A stretch of 64,000 nucleotides of DNA. Origin: CAVRXQ01 sp963838845. GTDB lineage: Bacteria > Actinomycetota > Acidimicrobiia > Acidimicrobiales > Bog-793. The number at the start of each line of letters is the position of its first letter. Position 1 is the first letter of the stretch. The notes under the pieces were generated by a model. The model had not been told where the DNA came from. It saw nothing but the letters and a program-made list of their open reading frames with translations, and did no database searches. Location of the stretch: the NCBI GenBank assembly GCA_963838845.1, contig CAWISR010000003.1, positions 1,505,409 through 1,569,408 of the forward strand, written 5' to 3'. Made by a program: the position numbers and the translations under genes. Below, in pieces: positions 42,715 to 51,364 of the stretch.

Positions 42715-42906
42715 TTAGGAGACGGGTACCTCGTCCTTCAAGTTCTGCCGCAGCCAGGTTCGGACCTCTTCGGCATCCTTGTGTTCGTGAACGGTCATCG
42801 CGTGATGAGTTGCAGCAGTTATGACCTCGTCTTCCTCACCCGATATGGTGAGCGTGCATCCACTCTCGCTCGGGAAGTCTCGACAATCCGCAACTTTTCG
42901 GCTCAT
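42715..42906 (-). CDS. DUF1059 small protein
   Basis: A 63-residue protein that matches DUF1059 over its whole length: ADCRDFPSESGCTLTISGEE, then HHAMTVHEHKDAEEVR and LKDEVPV. The two conserved cysteines (Cys8, Cys17) are present. The function is unknown; members are small soluble proteins common in actinobacteria and haloarchaea. A good SD (AAGGGGAAG) precedes the ATG at 42906. Confidence 0.85.
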   Translation of the reverse strand: MSRKVADCRDFPSESGCTLTISGEEDEVITAATHHAMTVHEHKDAEEVRTWLRQNLKDEVPVS

Positions 42907-43343
42907 GGGTGCTTCCCCTTCACTCGTTTGTCTTGGTGATCACATCGCCTTTCAGAGGTGTTGGCGAACGGTACCGTCACAGAAGCGCATTTTCAATCGG
43001 ATCAACGCCTGGTACGTGATCAGATCTGGAGATACGGCATCCGCCATTCGACGGGCGCACGGACTTGGATTTCGCGTTTAATCGAGTTCAAGTAATCGTG
43101 CTGATGTTCCGGCAAACGTCGTCTATTGGATCTCCGAGGATCGGGGCGGCAAATCAATCAAGCCGGTGATCGAACCTTCGTCCACCAGACGAGAGAAGAG
43201 TGGTGGGCCGCGCTGCAGGCTGCCCACCGGGACCGCGAAGAGGGCTGACGTCTAGGTAATCGAGAACTATTACCTAGCCGGACTCGTCGAAAGCCGCGCG
43301 AGGATGAAGGCCGTGGCCAAATTCGGTGACGGCGGGGAGACTC
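42907..43343. other. Gap with an inverted repeat, no gene recognised
   Basis: These 437 bases hold no gene I can support on either strand. The only clear structure is the perfect 9-bp inverted repeat at 43252-43277. The sequence may be a decayed gene, since short pieces of both strands stay open without resemblance to a family. Confidence 0.45.
43252..43277. promoter_or_regulatory. Perfect inverted repeat upstream of the ClpX-finger gene
   Basis: CTAGGTAAT (43252-43260) and ATTACCTAG (43269-43277) are exact complements separated by 8 nt, 66 nt before the GTG at 43344. The arm length, AT-rich ends and position suit an operator for a dimeric repressor. A terminator is less likely because there is no T run. 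Confidence 0.45.
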
Positions 43344-43562
43344 GTGAAGTGCTCCTTCTGTGGCAAGTCCATGAAGCAAGTGCAGAAGTTGATCGCCGGA
43401 CCCGGCGTCTACATCTGCGACGAATGTGTCGGACTCTGCGTAGTCATCCTCAAAGAGGAGTCCATTGACGTGGAAGCGCCCCCGCCCAAGTCAGAGAGAG
43501 CGAAGATTGAAGAGCGCCGGGCTTTTCTTAAGGCTTTGCAGCGGGGATCAGGCATTTTCTGA
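43344..43562 (+). CDS. Stand-alone ClpX-type zinc-binding domain protein
   Basis: A 72-residue protein that is almost only the N-terminal zinc-binding domain of ClpX: KCSFCGKSMKQVQKLIAGPG, then VYICDECVGLC, with the four zinc cysteines. A charged tail of about 30 residues follows, with no AAA+ domain. In ClpX this domain dimerises and binds substrates and adaptors, so a free copy could compete for them or act as an adaptor. GGGGAG lies 5 nt before the GTG at 43344. A longer form from GTG 43326 lacks an SD. Confidence 0.82.
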   Translation: MKCSFCGKSMKQVQKLIAGPGVYICDECVGLCVVILKEESIDVEAPPPKSERAKIEERRAFLKALQRGSGIF

Positions 43563-43610
43563 CGGCGCATAACTTCGCCGAGATCGGTCGGAGCGTCCAT
43601 TCCCTCGCGG

Positions 43611-43628
43611 GATAATTCAGTCCTATTA
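43611..43628 (+). repeat. Short repeat, copy 2 (TAATTCAGTYCTATTA)
   Basis: GATAATTCAGTCCTATTA, matching the copy at 41203-41220 in 15 of the 16 core bases. It overlaps the last codon of the GAF gene on the other strand. Confidence 0.45.
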
Positions 43629-44096
43629 CTTAACCCTTATCCGCTCGCGGAGCCGTCGAACCCTCCCGGCGGGAGGCACAAGTTCGTTCTCCAGTGACTG
43701 GGCCTCGCTTGTCAGCACTTCGACGTCGGCCTCGGTGAATGCTGATCGATCTCTCGAAGCTGCAATGAGAGCTCCGATCGCTCGAATACCGTCCCGCAAC
43801 GGAACGCTGACGAAGGAAGCGACGCCCAGTCGTCCAGTCGTGGCGTGGTCGACGAACGGGCTCATTTCGGCGTCGTCGCAACGGAAAGGCGAGCCGCTCA
43901 GGAACGAAAGTCCAGTGAGGCTCTCGTTGATGCTCAAGCGGATATCGGGTTCGTCAAGGTCGCCTGCTCGACACGCCTCGACCAGTTCGTCTCCGACGAC
44001 GAGAACGACCATGGATCCGTGGGCTTTCGGAATCAGCCGAAGAACCTCTTGCGTGGCCCGCGTCATCGCGACTTGTGCTTCAGGTCGTGTGCTCAT
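43626..44096 (-). CDS. GAF domain protein
   Basis: A 156-residue protein from the ATG at 44096, with GAGG 7 nt upstream. It is a single GAF-like domain: MVVLVVGDELVEACRAGD, SINESLTGLSFLSGSPFRCDD, then FVSVPLRDGIRAIGALIAAS and FTEADVEVLTSEAQSLE. GAF domains sense small molecules or redox state. No output domain is attached, so it must act through a partner. It lies next to the integrase gene in the same direction. Confidence 0.8.
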   Translation of the reverse strand: MSTRPEAQVAMTRATQEVLRLIPKAHGSMVVLVVGDELVEACRAGDLDEPDIRLSINESLTGLSFLSGSPFRCDDAEMSPFVDHATTGRLGVASFVSVPLRDGIRAIGALIAASRDRSAFTEADVEVLTSEAQSLENELVPPAGRVRRLRERIRVK

Positions 44097-44252
44097 GGTC
44101 GACCTCGGTTCTCCCTGGGAAACTTGACCCAGTGGACACCCTCGACTTACGACGTTGTTTGGCCGATAGTTGAACAAAACTACCGAGACGCGGATATATC
44201 CACACAAGTAATTCAGCCCAAGTTCGCCGAAATCCTGGCCTAGTTTCTGTCC

Positions 44253-45458
44253 TCAATTTCCCGCTGGCTGCCCGTATTCGGTCGTGGTCGCCTGTGACGA
44301 ACCTTCCATCGCGCTGAGCGCATCCGCGAGGACGCTCCCCATTGCCTCCGCTGCAAGCTGGTCCCGGGCAGGGACATTCAGGGCATACCGCTCAGTGATC
44401 TCTAAGGCGTAATGCCCGTGGCGCTCCTGAATCGTGCGTGAGTCGATGCCTGCACCGAATAGCTGGGTGACTGAGAAGCGACGGAAGTCGTGAGGACGTG
44501 CATCGATAGGAGGGTCAAGGCGCTCTCCCAGGCGTTCGATATACGGCGTTACTCCCTTGGCACGCGTCGGAGTTTCGCCGCCGTCGATCGAGACAAGCCA
44601 ACCCTTCGGCTCAGGGGACCACGTCGGCCCGAGCCTTTCGCGCAGCCTTTCGAGGTATCCCCCGAGCCATCGCACGCCGACCTCACCAATCGCCTCGACG
44701 CGTGTCTTGTTGCCCTTCGGTGGAACGACCTCGTGTCCGCCAGGAATAGGGACGATCTGCCGCTCGACGCGGATCTGCTGCCGCGCCCAGTCAACGTCGC
44801 CCCACTGGAAACCGCACGCTTCGCCGCGGCGTCCGCCGACGAGACAAAGCAGGAAGATCAGGGTCGCCATGTCATAGTCCTCGTCAAGCTCTATCGCGGC
44901 CCTGATAAGACGAGTCACGTCCTCGGGGGAGAGCGCATCGCGCGTCTTGGGCTTGCCTGCTCTGACGGTCGCGTTGCTCGCAACGTTCTCACTCAGCCGT
45001 CCCCATTTCACCGCTTGCGTGAGCGTCGCTGAAACGACCGCGGCAGTGAACTCGACTGTTGTGCTCGCGTACTCGGTCTCGAGTTTCCGATAGAGCGTGT
45101 CAAGGTGGTGGGCCGTCAGCTTGTCGAGCTTCACCTTGCCAAGTGAGGGGATGACTCGCTTTTCAAGGGCGATCCTGTAAGCCGGGACAGAAGTGAGTGC
45201 CTTCTGGCGCTCGATGTTGGCGAGGTATTCGGTCGCTAGCGCCGCGAAGGTCACTGCTCCTCGCTTCGAGACGTCACCTGCTCGGACTTCGGCGGCGAAC
45301 TCGCGAAGTGCTTTCTGAGCTTCGGCACGGCCGCCGCGGTTCGCAGACTTGGAGGCTCGGAAGTTGCGACTGATTCGTCGTGTTCCGACCGACACTCGCA
45401 GCCGCCACAGGCAAGGCGCCACCTCTTCCAGGGTCCCGGTCCCGTATTCACGGCTCAT
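44253..45458 (-). CDS. Tyrosine-type site-specific recombinase (integrase)
   Basis: A 401-residue integrase of the phage/ICE type: an AP2-like arm-binding N-terminus (CLWRLRVSVGTRRISRNF), a SAM-like core-binding domain (about 65-160) and a catalytic domain with Arg210 (GGRRGEACG), His323-x-x-Arg326 (PHDFRRFS), His349 (RHGHYALEITERYA) and Tyr358. All catalytic residues are present, so it should be active. I prefer the ATG at 45458 to the one at 45479 because TATTCT ends 7 nt before it. The gene starts 57 nt from the 3' end of rnpB, the usual position of an integrase beside its attachment site. Confidence 0.92.
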   Translation of the reverse strand: MSREYGTGTLEEVAPCLWRLRVSVGTRRISRNFRASKSANRGGRAEAQKALREFAAEVRAGDVSKRGAVTFAALATEYLANIERQKALTSVPAYRIALEKRVIPSLGKVKLDKLTAHHLDTLYRKLETEYASTTVEFTAAVVSATLTQAVKWGRLSENVASNATVRAGKPKTRDALSPEDVTRLIRAAIELDEDYDMATLIFLLCLVGGRRGEACGFQWGDVDWARQQIRVERQIVPIPGGHEVVPPKGNKTRVEAIGEVGVRWLGGYLERLRERLGPTWSPEPKGWLVSIDGGETPTRAKGVTPYIERLGERLDPPIDARPHDFRRFSVTQLFGAGIDSRTIQERHGHYALEITERYALNVPARDQLAAEAMGSVLADALSAMEGSSQATTTEYGQPAGN

Positions 45459-45465
45459 CGTTGAC

Positions 45466-45495
45466 AGAATATGGCCCAAATCTGGCCCAGGTCAA
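45466..45495 (-). promoter_or_regulatory. Integrase promoter with tandem repeat in the spacer
   Basis: On the minus strand: -35 TTGACC (45495-45490), an 18-nt spacer, and -10 TATTCT (45471-45466), 7 nt before the ATG at 45458. The spacer holds two direct copies of TGGGCCA (minus strand; + strand 45472-45478 and 45483-45489), 11 bp apart, which may bind a repressor or the integrase itself. Confidence 0.6.
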
Positions 45496-45514
45496 GCATT
45501 TGCCCTGGTGAGCG

Positions 45515-45850
<336 letters not shown>

Positions 45851-45922
45851 CGCGACTCCATTTTCGCATGCAGACCGCCCATTGCCGCGCGAACGCTCCG
45901 CCAGGTCTGCGACCTGCACAAG

Positions 45923-45928
45923 TAGCCT
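45923..45928 (+). promoter_or_regulatory. -10 box of leaderless xseA
   Basis: TAGCCT ends 7 nt before the ATG at 45936. The 85-bp gap between rnpB (minus strand) and xseA must also hold the rnpB promoter, for which I see no clear boxes. Confidence 0.5.
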
Positions 45929-45935
45929 CGGTTCG

Positions 45936-47483
45936 ATGTCTGAAGTTGCAGGCCACGGCGAGCAGCTCGATTTTTCGGCGGTCACGTCGATCGCCGACGA
46001 GGGCGAGCTGTTGAAGCAGAAAATCGAATCCGCGCTCGCTGCGTCGAAGCGTTCCGAGCAGCGAAGAGAGAACTCCGACAGCCGGGGTCGTCGGCCCGCG
46101 CCGCGGCGCCCGCCCGTCGTCGCGACGGAGAGGGTCGAGTCCGATGCCGGAGCCGACGGCGCCGCGCCGGCGCTGTCGATCGCGCAGTTCTACGACCGGG
46201 TGCACCAGGCGCTCCTCGACGAGTTCCCGGGCGACATCTGGGTCGTGGGTGAGATCCGTTCGATCCGCGAGCGCAAGGGCCACCACTACATCGAACTCGC
46301 CGACGCCGGCAGCGAGCGAACGACCGCAGCCCAGCTCGAGGTCGCGTGCTGGGCCCGGGAATGGCCCCGTGTCCGTGCACAACTCGCCGAGGCGCAGGTG
46401 ACCTTGGAACCAGGCCGCGTCGTACGCGTGCGGGGTCGGGTGTCGGTGTGGGAGGGCGGGAGCAAAATCCGATTCAGCCTGATCGAGATCGACATCGCCT
46501 CGTTGCTCGGTGGCATCGCCGCGGCGCGGCGCAAGCTGCTGGCCGCGCTCGAAGCCGAGGGTCTGCTCGAAACGAACCGGCAGCTCGTGGTGCCGCTTGT
46601 TCCTTTGCGGATCGGACTCGTGACGAGCGCCGGCTCTGAAGGTCACAACGACTTCGTCGGCCAGCTCGAGCGCTCGGGATTCGCTTTCGAAATCGCGATC
46701 GAGGCGACTCTCGTCCAGGGTCTCGAAGCGCCGGCGCAGATCGCGGCCGCGCTCCTTCGACTGCGCGTGTTCGCGATTGATCTTGCCGTCGTCGTACGCG
46801 GTGGGGGATCGCGAGGCGACCTCGCCGCCTTCGATTCCGAGGAGGTCGCGCGCGCCATCGCGACGTCTCCGTTTCCGGTGTGGACGGGCATCGGTCACAC
46901 CGGAGATCGTTCCGTCGCCGACGAGGTTGCGAACCGTTCGTGTATCACCCCAACGCAATGCGGCGAGGCGGTCGTTGCCCGAGTGGGGGAGTACTACGAC
47001 GCGGTCGCGGAAAGCGCCGATGAGATCACGCGAATCGTGGCGTCACGGCTCACCGCGGCTCAGCATTCGCTCTCCGCGGCGACCGGCGCGCTCGTCCGCA
47101 TTGTCCGTCATGAGCTCGAATGGAATGCCGAGGCGAATGCGCGCGCGAGCGTTGTCATTGTCCGGAGTGTCGTTGCGACGATTGAACGCGGTGTATCGCG
47201 CTTGTCCCATTCCCGCGGCGTCGCGGCAGCCGCGACGAAACGAGTTCTGACGAACGACGATCGCGAGATGCATCGTCGACGCCTCGTTCTTCGTGCATAC
47301 GATCCCGTCCGGCAGCTCGAGCGTGGTTGGAGCTTGACGTTCGGTCCGGACGGGAAGTCGCTGCGGAGCATCGCGGGTCTGAAACCGGGCGCCGAGATCA
47401 CGACGCGCTTGCGCGACGGCCAAGTGCGTTCGGTCGTCCAGTCGATAGCAAAACCACAGGAGCGAGGTGAGGAGGCCGAGTGA
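45936..47483 (+). CDS. xseA: Exodeoxyribonuclease VII large subunit
   Basis: A 515-residue protein. About 80 variable N-terminal residues come before the OB-fold domain (LSIAQFYDRVHQALLDEFPG) and the catalytic domain, with LVTSAGSEGHNDFVGQLERSG, VVVRGGGSRGDLAAFD and GIGHTGDRSVADEVANR; a long coiled coil and the typical end YDPVRQLERGWSLT follow. It degrades single-stranded DNA together with XseB, encoded next with a 4-nt overlap. I took the ATG at 45936, which lies 7 nt after TAGCCT. Confidence 0.94.
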   Translation: MSEVAGHGEQLDFSAVTSIADEGELLKQKIESALAASKRSEQRRENSDSRGRRPAPRRPPVVATERVESDAGADGAAPALSIAQFYDRVHQALLDEFPGDIWVVGEIRSIRERKGHHYIELADAGSERTTAAQLEVACWAREWPRVRAQLAEAQVTLEPGRVVRVRGRVSVWEGGSKIRFSLIEIDIASLLGGIAAARRKLLAALEAEGLLETNRQLVVPLVPLRIGLVTSAGSEGHNDFVGQLERSGFAFEIAIEATLVQGLEAPAQIAAALLRLRVFAIDLAVVVRGGGSRGDLAAFDSEEVARAIATSPFPVWTGIGHTGDRSVADEVANRSCITPTQCGEAVVARVGEYYDAVAESADEITRIVASRLTAAQHSLSAATGALVRIVRHELEWNAEANARASVVIVRSVVATIERGVSRLSHSRGVAAAATKRVLTNDDREMHRRRLVLRAYDPVRQLERGWSLTFGPDGKSLRSIAGLKPGAEITTRLRDGQVRSVVQSIAKPQERGEEAE

Positions 47484-47746
47484 GCCCGGAGAGAAATCGC
47501 GGTGAGACCGAGCTCCTACCGGTCTCGGAGCTGTCGTATGCGGACGCCGCCGCAGAACTCGACGAGATCGTGGCCGAGCTCGACGAAGGGCGCGTCGACG
47601 TGGACATCTTGGAAGCGCGTTTTCGACGCGCGATCGAGATCGTCGAGGAGTTGGACAAGCGAATACGTGGCGTTCGTGAACGCGTCGACGAGTTGATGCC
47701 GCGCCTTGTGGCGCTCGGTGAGGAGGAAGTCGAAGAGGACGAGTGA
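47480..47746 (+). CDS. xseB: Exodeoxyribonuclease VII small subunit
   Basis: An 88-residue protein with the XseB core LSYADAAAELDEIVAELDEG, then VDILEARFRRAIEIVEELDK. It binds the coiled coil of XseA, with several small subunits per large one. It starts with GTG overlapping xseA and overlaps the next gene by 4 nt (GTGA). Confidence 0.92.
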   Translation: MSPERNRGETELLPVSELSYADAAAELDEIVAELDEGRVDVDILEARFRRAIEIVEELDKRIRGVRERVDELMPRLVALGEEEVEEDE

Positions 47747-48954
47747 GTGAGACACCCCAACCACTCGGCTCCATCGTCGTCGTCGGTGCATCGCTCGCCG
47801 GATTGCGGGCGACTGAGACGCTGCGCCGACGCGGCTTCAGGGGCTCGATCACCCTCATCGGTGGAGAGACCCATCTTCCCTACGACCGACCGCCGCTCTC
47901 GAAGGAGTTCCTCGCCGGCGAGTGGGATGACGCTCGCATAACGCTCGCGACACGAGAGCACCTCGAAGAGATCGCAGCACCGACGCTCCTCGGGGAGTAC
48001 GCCGTCCATCTCGACGTGGCTGAGCGCACGGTCAAGCTTCTGTCGGGTCAAGAGGTGAGTTTCGATGGCCTTGTGATCGCGACCGGCGCCACGCCGCGGC
48101 ACCTTCCGGCGTTCAAAGGACGAGACGGCGTCGTCACAATCCGCGACGTCGGGGACTCGATCGACCTCCGTCGCAGGCTGATGCAACCATCGGCTCGTCT
48201 CGTCGTCGTCGGCGGCGGATTCTTGGGGATGGAAGTTGCGGCGACGGCGCGCGGTCTCGGCGCCGAGGTCACCGTCGTCGAGCCGCTTCCCACGCCCCTT
48301 GCTCGGGTGCTCGGCCCAGAGATCGGGGCGGCAATCGCCGAAATGCACCGTGATCGCGGCGTCGACGTTCGGACGGGTATTGGCGTCGAATCGGTCATCG
48401 GCGAAGAACGGGTGGAGGCGGTCGTCCTCTCCGACGGCTCGCAGCTGCCCGCCGATGTCGTCCTCGTCGCGGTCGGCGTCGTTCCCGAGACGACCTGGCT
48501 CGAAGGATCCGGACTCGACCTCGACGACGGCGTTGTCTGCGCGGCGAGTCTCGTCTGCGGTCCGCGGATCGTTGCCGCGGGTGACCTGGCGCGCTTTCCG
48601 CATCCGCTCGCGAAACGACCCGTGCGCTTCGAACACCGCACGAGCGCGGCCGAGCTGGGTGCCCATGCGGCGATGAGCCTGCTCGCTGGCGACGACGCCG
48701 AGCCGTTCGTTCTGATCCCGTACTTCTGGTCCGATCAGTTCGGCACGAAGATGCAATCGATCGGGATACCGGAACCGACCGACGAAATCGTCGTTGTGGC
48801 CGGCTCGCTCAAAGAGCACCGCTTCGTGGCGTGCTTCGGTCGGGATGGTCGACTCTCGGCAGCCGTTGGGTTCTCGATGGCGCGCGATCTCATGCGCTTC
48901 CATCCGCTGCTCGTGCGCAACGCGTCGTTCGACGAGGCACTCGCCACGAGGTAG
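47743..48954 (+). CDS. FAD-dependent oxidoreductase, ferredoxin reductase-like
   Basis: A 403-residue flavoprotein. The FAD-binding motif VVVGASLAGLRATETLRRRG is at the start, PYDRPPLSKEFLAG marks the rubredoxin/ferredoxin reductase group, the NAD(P)H-binding motif VVVGGGFLGMEVAATARGLG is at about 153-172, and GDLARFPHP closes the FAD site. The C-terminal domain (YFWSDQFGTKMQSIG) is the reductase C-terminal type that feeds electrons to ferredoxins of oxygenases. No ferredoxin or P450 gene lies nearby. It is coupled to xseB by a 4-nt overlap, an odd partner. Confidence 0.88.
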   Translation: MSETPQPLGSIVVVGASLAGLRATETLRRRGFRGSITLIGGETHLPYDRPPLSKEFLAGEWDDARITLATREHLEEIAAPTLLGEYAVHLDVAERTVKLLSGQEVSFDGLVIATGATPRHLPAFKGRDGVVTIRDVGDSIDLRRRLMQPSARLVVVGGGFLGMEVAATARGLGAEVTVVEPLPTPLARVLGPEIGAAIAEMHRDRGVDVRTGIGVESVIGEERVEAVVLSDGSQLPADVVLVAVGVVPETTWLEGSGLDLDDGVVCAASLVCGPRIVAAGDLARFPHPLAKRPVRFEHRTSAAELGAHAAMSLLAGDDAEPFVLIPYFWSDQFGTKMQSIGIPEPTDEIVVVAGSLKEHRFVACFGRDGRLSAAVGFSMARDLMRFHPLLVRNASFDEALATR

Positions 48955-48961
48955 TCGGAAT

Positions 48962-50398
48962 TCAAAAGCTGATCGCTGAGAGCGCCGGCACCATCTTCAG
49001 CGCGCGTTGACGCGCTTCGAACCAGCGCTGGCGATCGAGGTGGCGGGCGGGTTCAACGGGTGTGCTGGGCCGGACCATCGACGCCCCATCGTCGAGCGAA
49101 GACCAGACGCCGCGTGCCGTGCCCGCGGCGAATGCCGCTCCGAGCGTTGTCGCCTCCGGGACGGCGGAGGGAACGACCACCCGACGTGTGGCGTCGGCGA
49201 CCAGTTGGACGAAGGCATGGTTCACACTCATGCCGCCGTCGACGTGCAACGCGTCGACCGCGAGGTCGCCGTCCGCCTCGACCGCCTCGAGCAGGTCAGC
49301 GCTTGAGTGGGCGATTCCTTCGAGAACCGATCGGACGAGTTCGGCGCGGGTCGTCGCCGCACTCAAGCCGAGGAAGGCGCCGCGCGCTCCCAGGTCCCAC
49401 AGCGGTGCCCCGACGCCGTTCAGTGCCGGGACGAAGAACAGCCCACCCGAGTCCGGAACCGAGGTGGCAAGCGCATCGGTTTCAGCTGGCGTTCGGACGA
49501 GGCCGACGCTTGCGATCCAATCGACACATGCCCCGGCAGAGAGCATCGCCGCCTCGAGCCCCCAGGTGGATGCGCCGCCGGCGCGCCAAGCGATGATCGG
49601 GAAGGTCCCGTGGTCGCCACGCGTGGCGAACGCCGGTCGGGAGGAGGTGACGCAGTCGAGCATCGCCCCTGTCCCGAAGGTGACCTTCGCTTCGTCTGCG
49701 CTGAGACAGCCTTGGCCGATCAGCGAAGCTTGCTGGTCGCCGAGGAGACCGCAGATGACTGGCGCCCCCGGCAAGGCAATGGCCTCCCCAACGGCGCCGA
49801 GCGAATCGACGATCTCGGGCAGCATCTGGCGGGGGATGCGCAGTTCGTCGAGAACGGCGTCGTCCCAGTCAGAGACGTCGGGTCGCACGAGCCCGGTGAG
49901 AGCGGCGTTCGAAGCATCGGTGACGTGCACCTCCCACCTCGTCAACGCCGCGGTGAGATAGCTCTCGACGGTTCCAAAGCAAAGGTCGAGCTCGCGCGCC
50001 GCGTCGAAGCGATCGAGGAGATCGGCGAGCTTCGTTGCCGACTGGTTAGGCGAGAGGCGAAAACCTTTCGCCTGCAGGGCGAGGCACCGGCCGGTCGTGC
50101 GGACGTCCTGCCAGGAGATCGCCGGAGCGACCGGCACACCGTCTGCTCGTCGCCAAACGATCGTCGACGCACGCTGAGCGGCGACACCGACGCAGTCGAC
50201 GGGTCCTGATCGTCCGACCGCCTCGGCAGCGGCCCCGAGCGCCGCCTCGACGACCTCGGCCGCGTCGAACTCGACGAGCCCCGGAGCAGGACGTTTGGGC
50301 TCGATCGCCGTACGCACGATCGTTGCGATCGAGCCGTCCTCTCCGACGACGGCAGCGCGCAGAGACGAGGTTCCTACGTCGAGGACAAGGACGTTCAC
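48962..50398 (-). CDS. FGGY family carbohydrate kinase, glycerol kinase-like
   Basis: A 478-residue kinase of the actin-like ATPase fold. The phosphate-1 motif VLDVGTSSLRAAVV is at residues 5-18, substrate-side residues are in GVAAQRASTIVW and ISWQDVRT, GDQQASLIGQGC is the FGGY signature region and ALHVDGGMSVNHAFVQLVAD the adenosine site. The architecture is closest to glycerol kinases, but it is somewhat short and the sugar is not certain. It starts with a GTG at 50398 and is convergent with the flavoprotein gene (7 bp). Confidence 0.85.
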   Translation of the reverse strand: MNVLVLDVGTSSLRAAVVGEDGSIATIVRTAIEPKRPAPGLVEFDAAEVVEAALGAAAEAVGRSGPVDCVGVAAQRASTIVWRRADGVPVAPAISWQDVRTTGRCLALQAKGFRLSPNQSATKLADLLDRFDAARELDLCFGTVESYLTAALTRWEVHVTDASNAALTGLVRPDVSDWDDAVLDELRIPRQMLPEIVDSLGAVGEAIALPGAPVICGLLGDQQASLIGQGCLSADEAKVTFGTGAMLDCVTSSRPAFATRGDHGTFPIIAWRAGGASTWGLEAAMLSAGACVDWIASVGLVRTPAETDALATSVPDSGGLFFVPALNGVGAPLWDLGARGAFLGLSAATTRAELVRSVLEGIAHSSADLLEAVEADGDLAVDALHVDGGMSVNHAFVQLVADATRRVVVPSAVPEATTLGAAFAAGTARGVWSSLDDGASMVRPSTPVEPARHLDRQRWFEARQRALKMVPALSAISF

Positions 50399-50658
50399 GT
50401 TCGGCTGACCTCAGCAGCATGGGCGGCAGCCGTGCCGGCGGTGGCGAGGACCCGCACTATTGGCGGGGCGCTCTTTACTTTTGGGCGCGACTCTGGCAAA
50501 ATTGCGCACTCACCTGCGGGCCGACCTCGCCCGCCGTCTGGCAATCCTGGCACGTCGCGCTCTCCCGGGCCGTCCTCGCCTAGATGAATTCGGCGGACAA
50601 CACAGAGGAAAGCGTGGAGGTGGTGACGGTAAGGGCGTGACGAGAGAGCGTTGTTCCG

Positions 50659-50889
50659 ATGACGGTGAACTGGCGGCAGCGGTCGGCATGCCGGGGTCTC
50701 GATCCCGAGATCTTCTATCCGGCGACCGATGAGGAAGCGGACGAAGCAAAGGCGATTTGCGCCATCTGCCCGGTGCGGCAGATGTGCCTCGAGCACGCGC
50801 TCGCGGCGCGCGAGCGCGAAGGGGTTTGGGGCGGCCTGACCGAGCGCGAGCGGCGCCGAGTGATCCGACAGCGTCAGAAGACCGCGTAG
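50659..50889 (+). CDS. WhiB family Fe-S transcription factor
   Basis: A 76-residue Wbl protein, a family restricted to actinobacteria and their phages. The four cluster cysteines are Cys11, Cys34, Cys37 and Cys43, followed by GVWGGLTERERRR and a short basic tail. It binds a 4Fe-4S cluster and works with the sigma factor on promoters; compact size and motif wording are near WhiB1/WhiB2-type proteins. The 260-bp upstream gap has no gene; I see no clear SD before the ATG. Confidence 0.93.
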   Translation: MTVNWRQRSACRGLDPEIFYPATDEEADEAKAICAICPVRQMCLEHALAAREREGVWGGLTERERRRVIRQRQKTA

Positions 50890-50899
50890 CAGCCCCCGG

Positions 50900-51364
50900 T
50901 CAACCTGACCGACGTCGGCCAAGCGTCGCCGATCCAGCTCTCCCGCTCGTGGGCAATATCGCCCACGAGATCTCGAGAGAGCGACTCATCTTCTCCCCCC
51001 AGCCGAGATCGGTATCGCATTCGACGAAGGCGTTGAGCACCGCTCGCGCGTGTCCGAGCGCGGTGCGCGTAAGTCCGAGACGATTGCATACCGCTGCAAG
51101 CGTTCGTGATCCAACCGGCAAGTTGGCGCACGCGAGTTCGCGCGTGGAGATGGATGCTGCGCCGAGATCGGGGAATCGCGCCCCGACTCGACTGAACTCG
51201 CCGGCAAGGTGAGCGAGATCGAACGTGACGAAGTGTCCGACGATGACCGTCCCGCGCAGCCTGTGCAAGGTCTCGTCGGCGAGGTTCGCGAAGGTCAGTG
51301 CACCGTGGAGGGTGGCGCGAGAGATGCCGTGCAACCGCTTCGCGCAACGGGATGGCCGTGGTAG
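50900..51364 (-). pseudogene. DnaQ-like 3'-5' exonuclease, N-terminally truncated
   Basis: The frame resembles the middle and end of a DEDD exonuclease domain: HGISRATLHGALTFANLADE, IVGHFVTFDLAHLAGEF (Exo II) and SRTLAAVCNRLGL. The N-terminal Exo I motif with the DxE metal ligands is missing: in this frame the upstream LCP gene stops at 51365-51367, leaving no room. The Exo III-like segment reads GHARAVLNAF, with Asn where the catalytic Asp is expected. The only possible start is TTG at 51334. I read it as a decayed gene. Confidence 0.65.

Noticed and set aside
37740..44250. A direct copy of the rnpB 3' end that would mark the left border of the integrated element.
   Set aside because: I searched by eye for parts of the last 60 nt of rnpB and found only chance matches such as TTCTGTCC near 44246. 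The border remains unknown.
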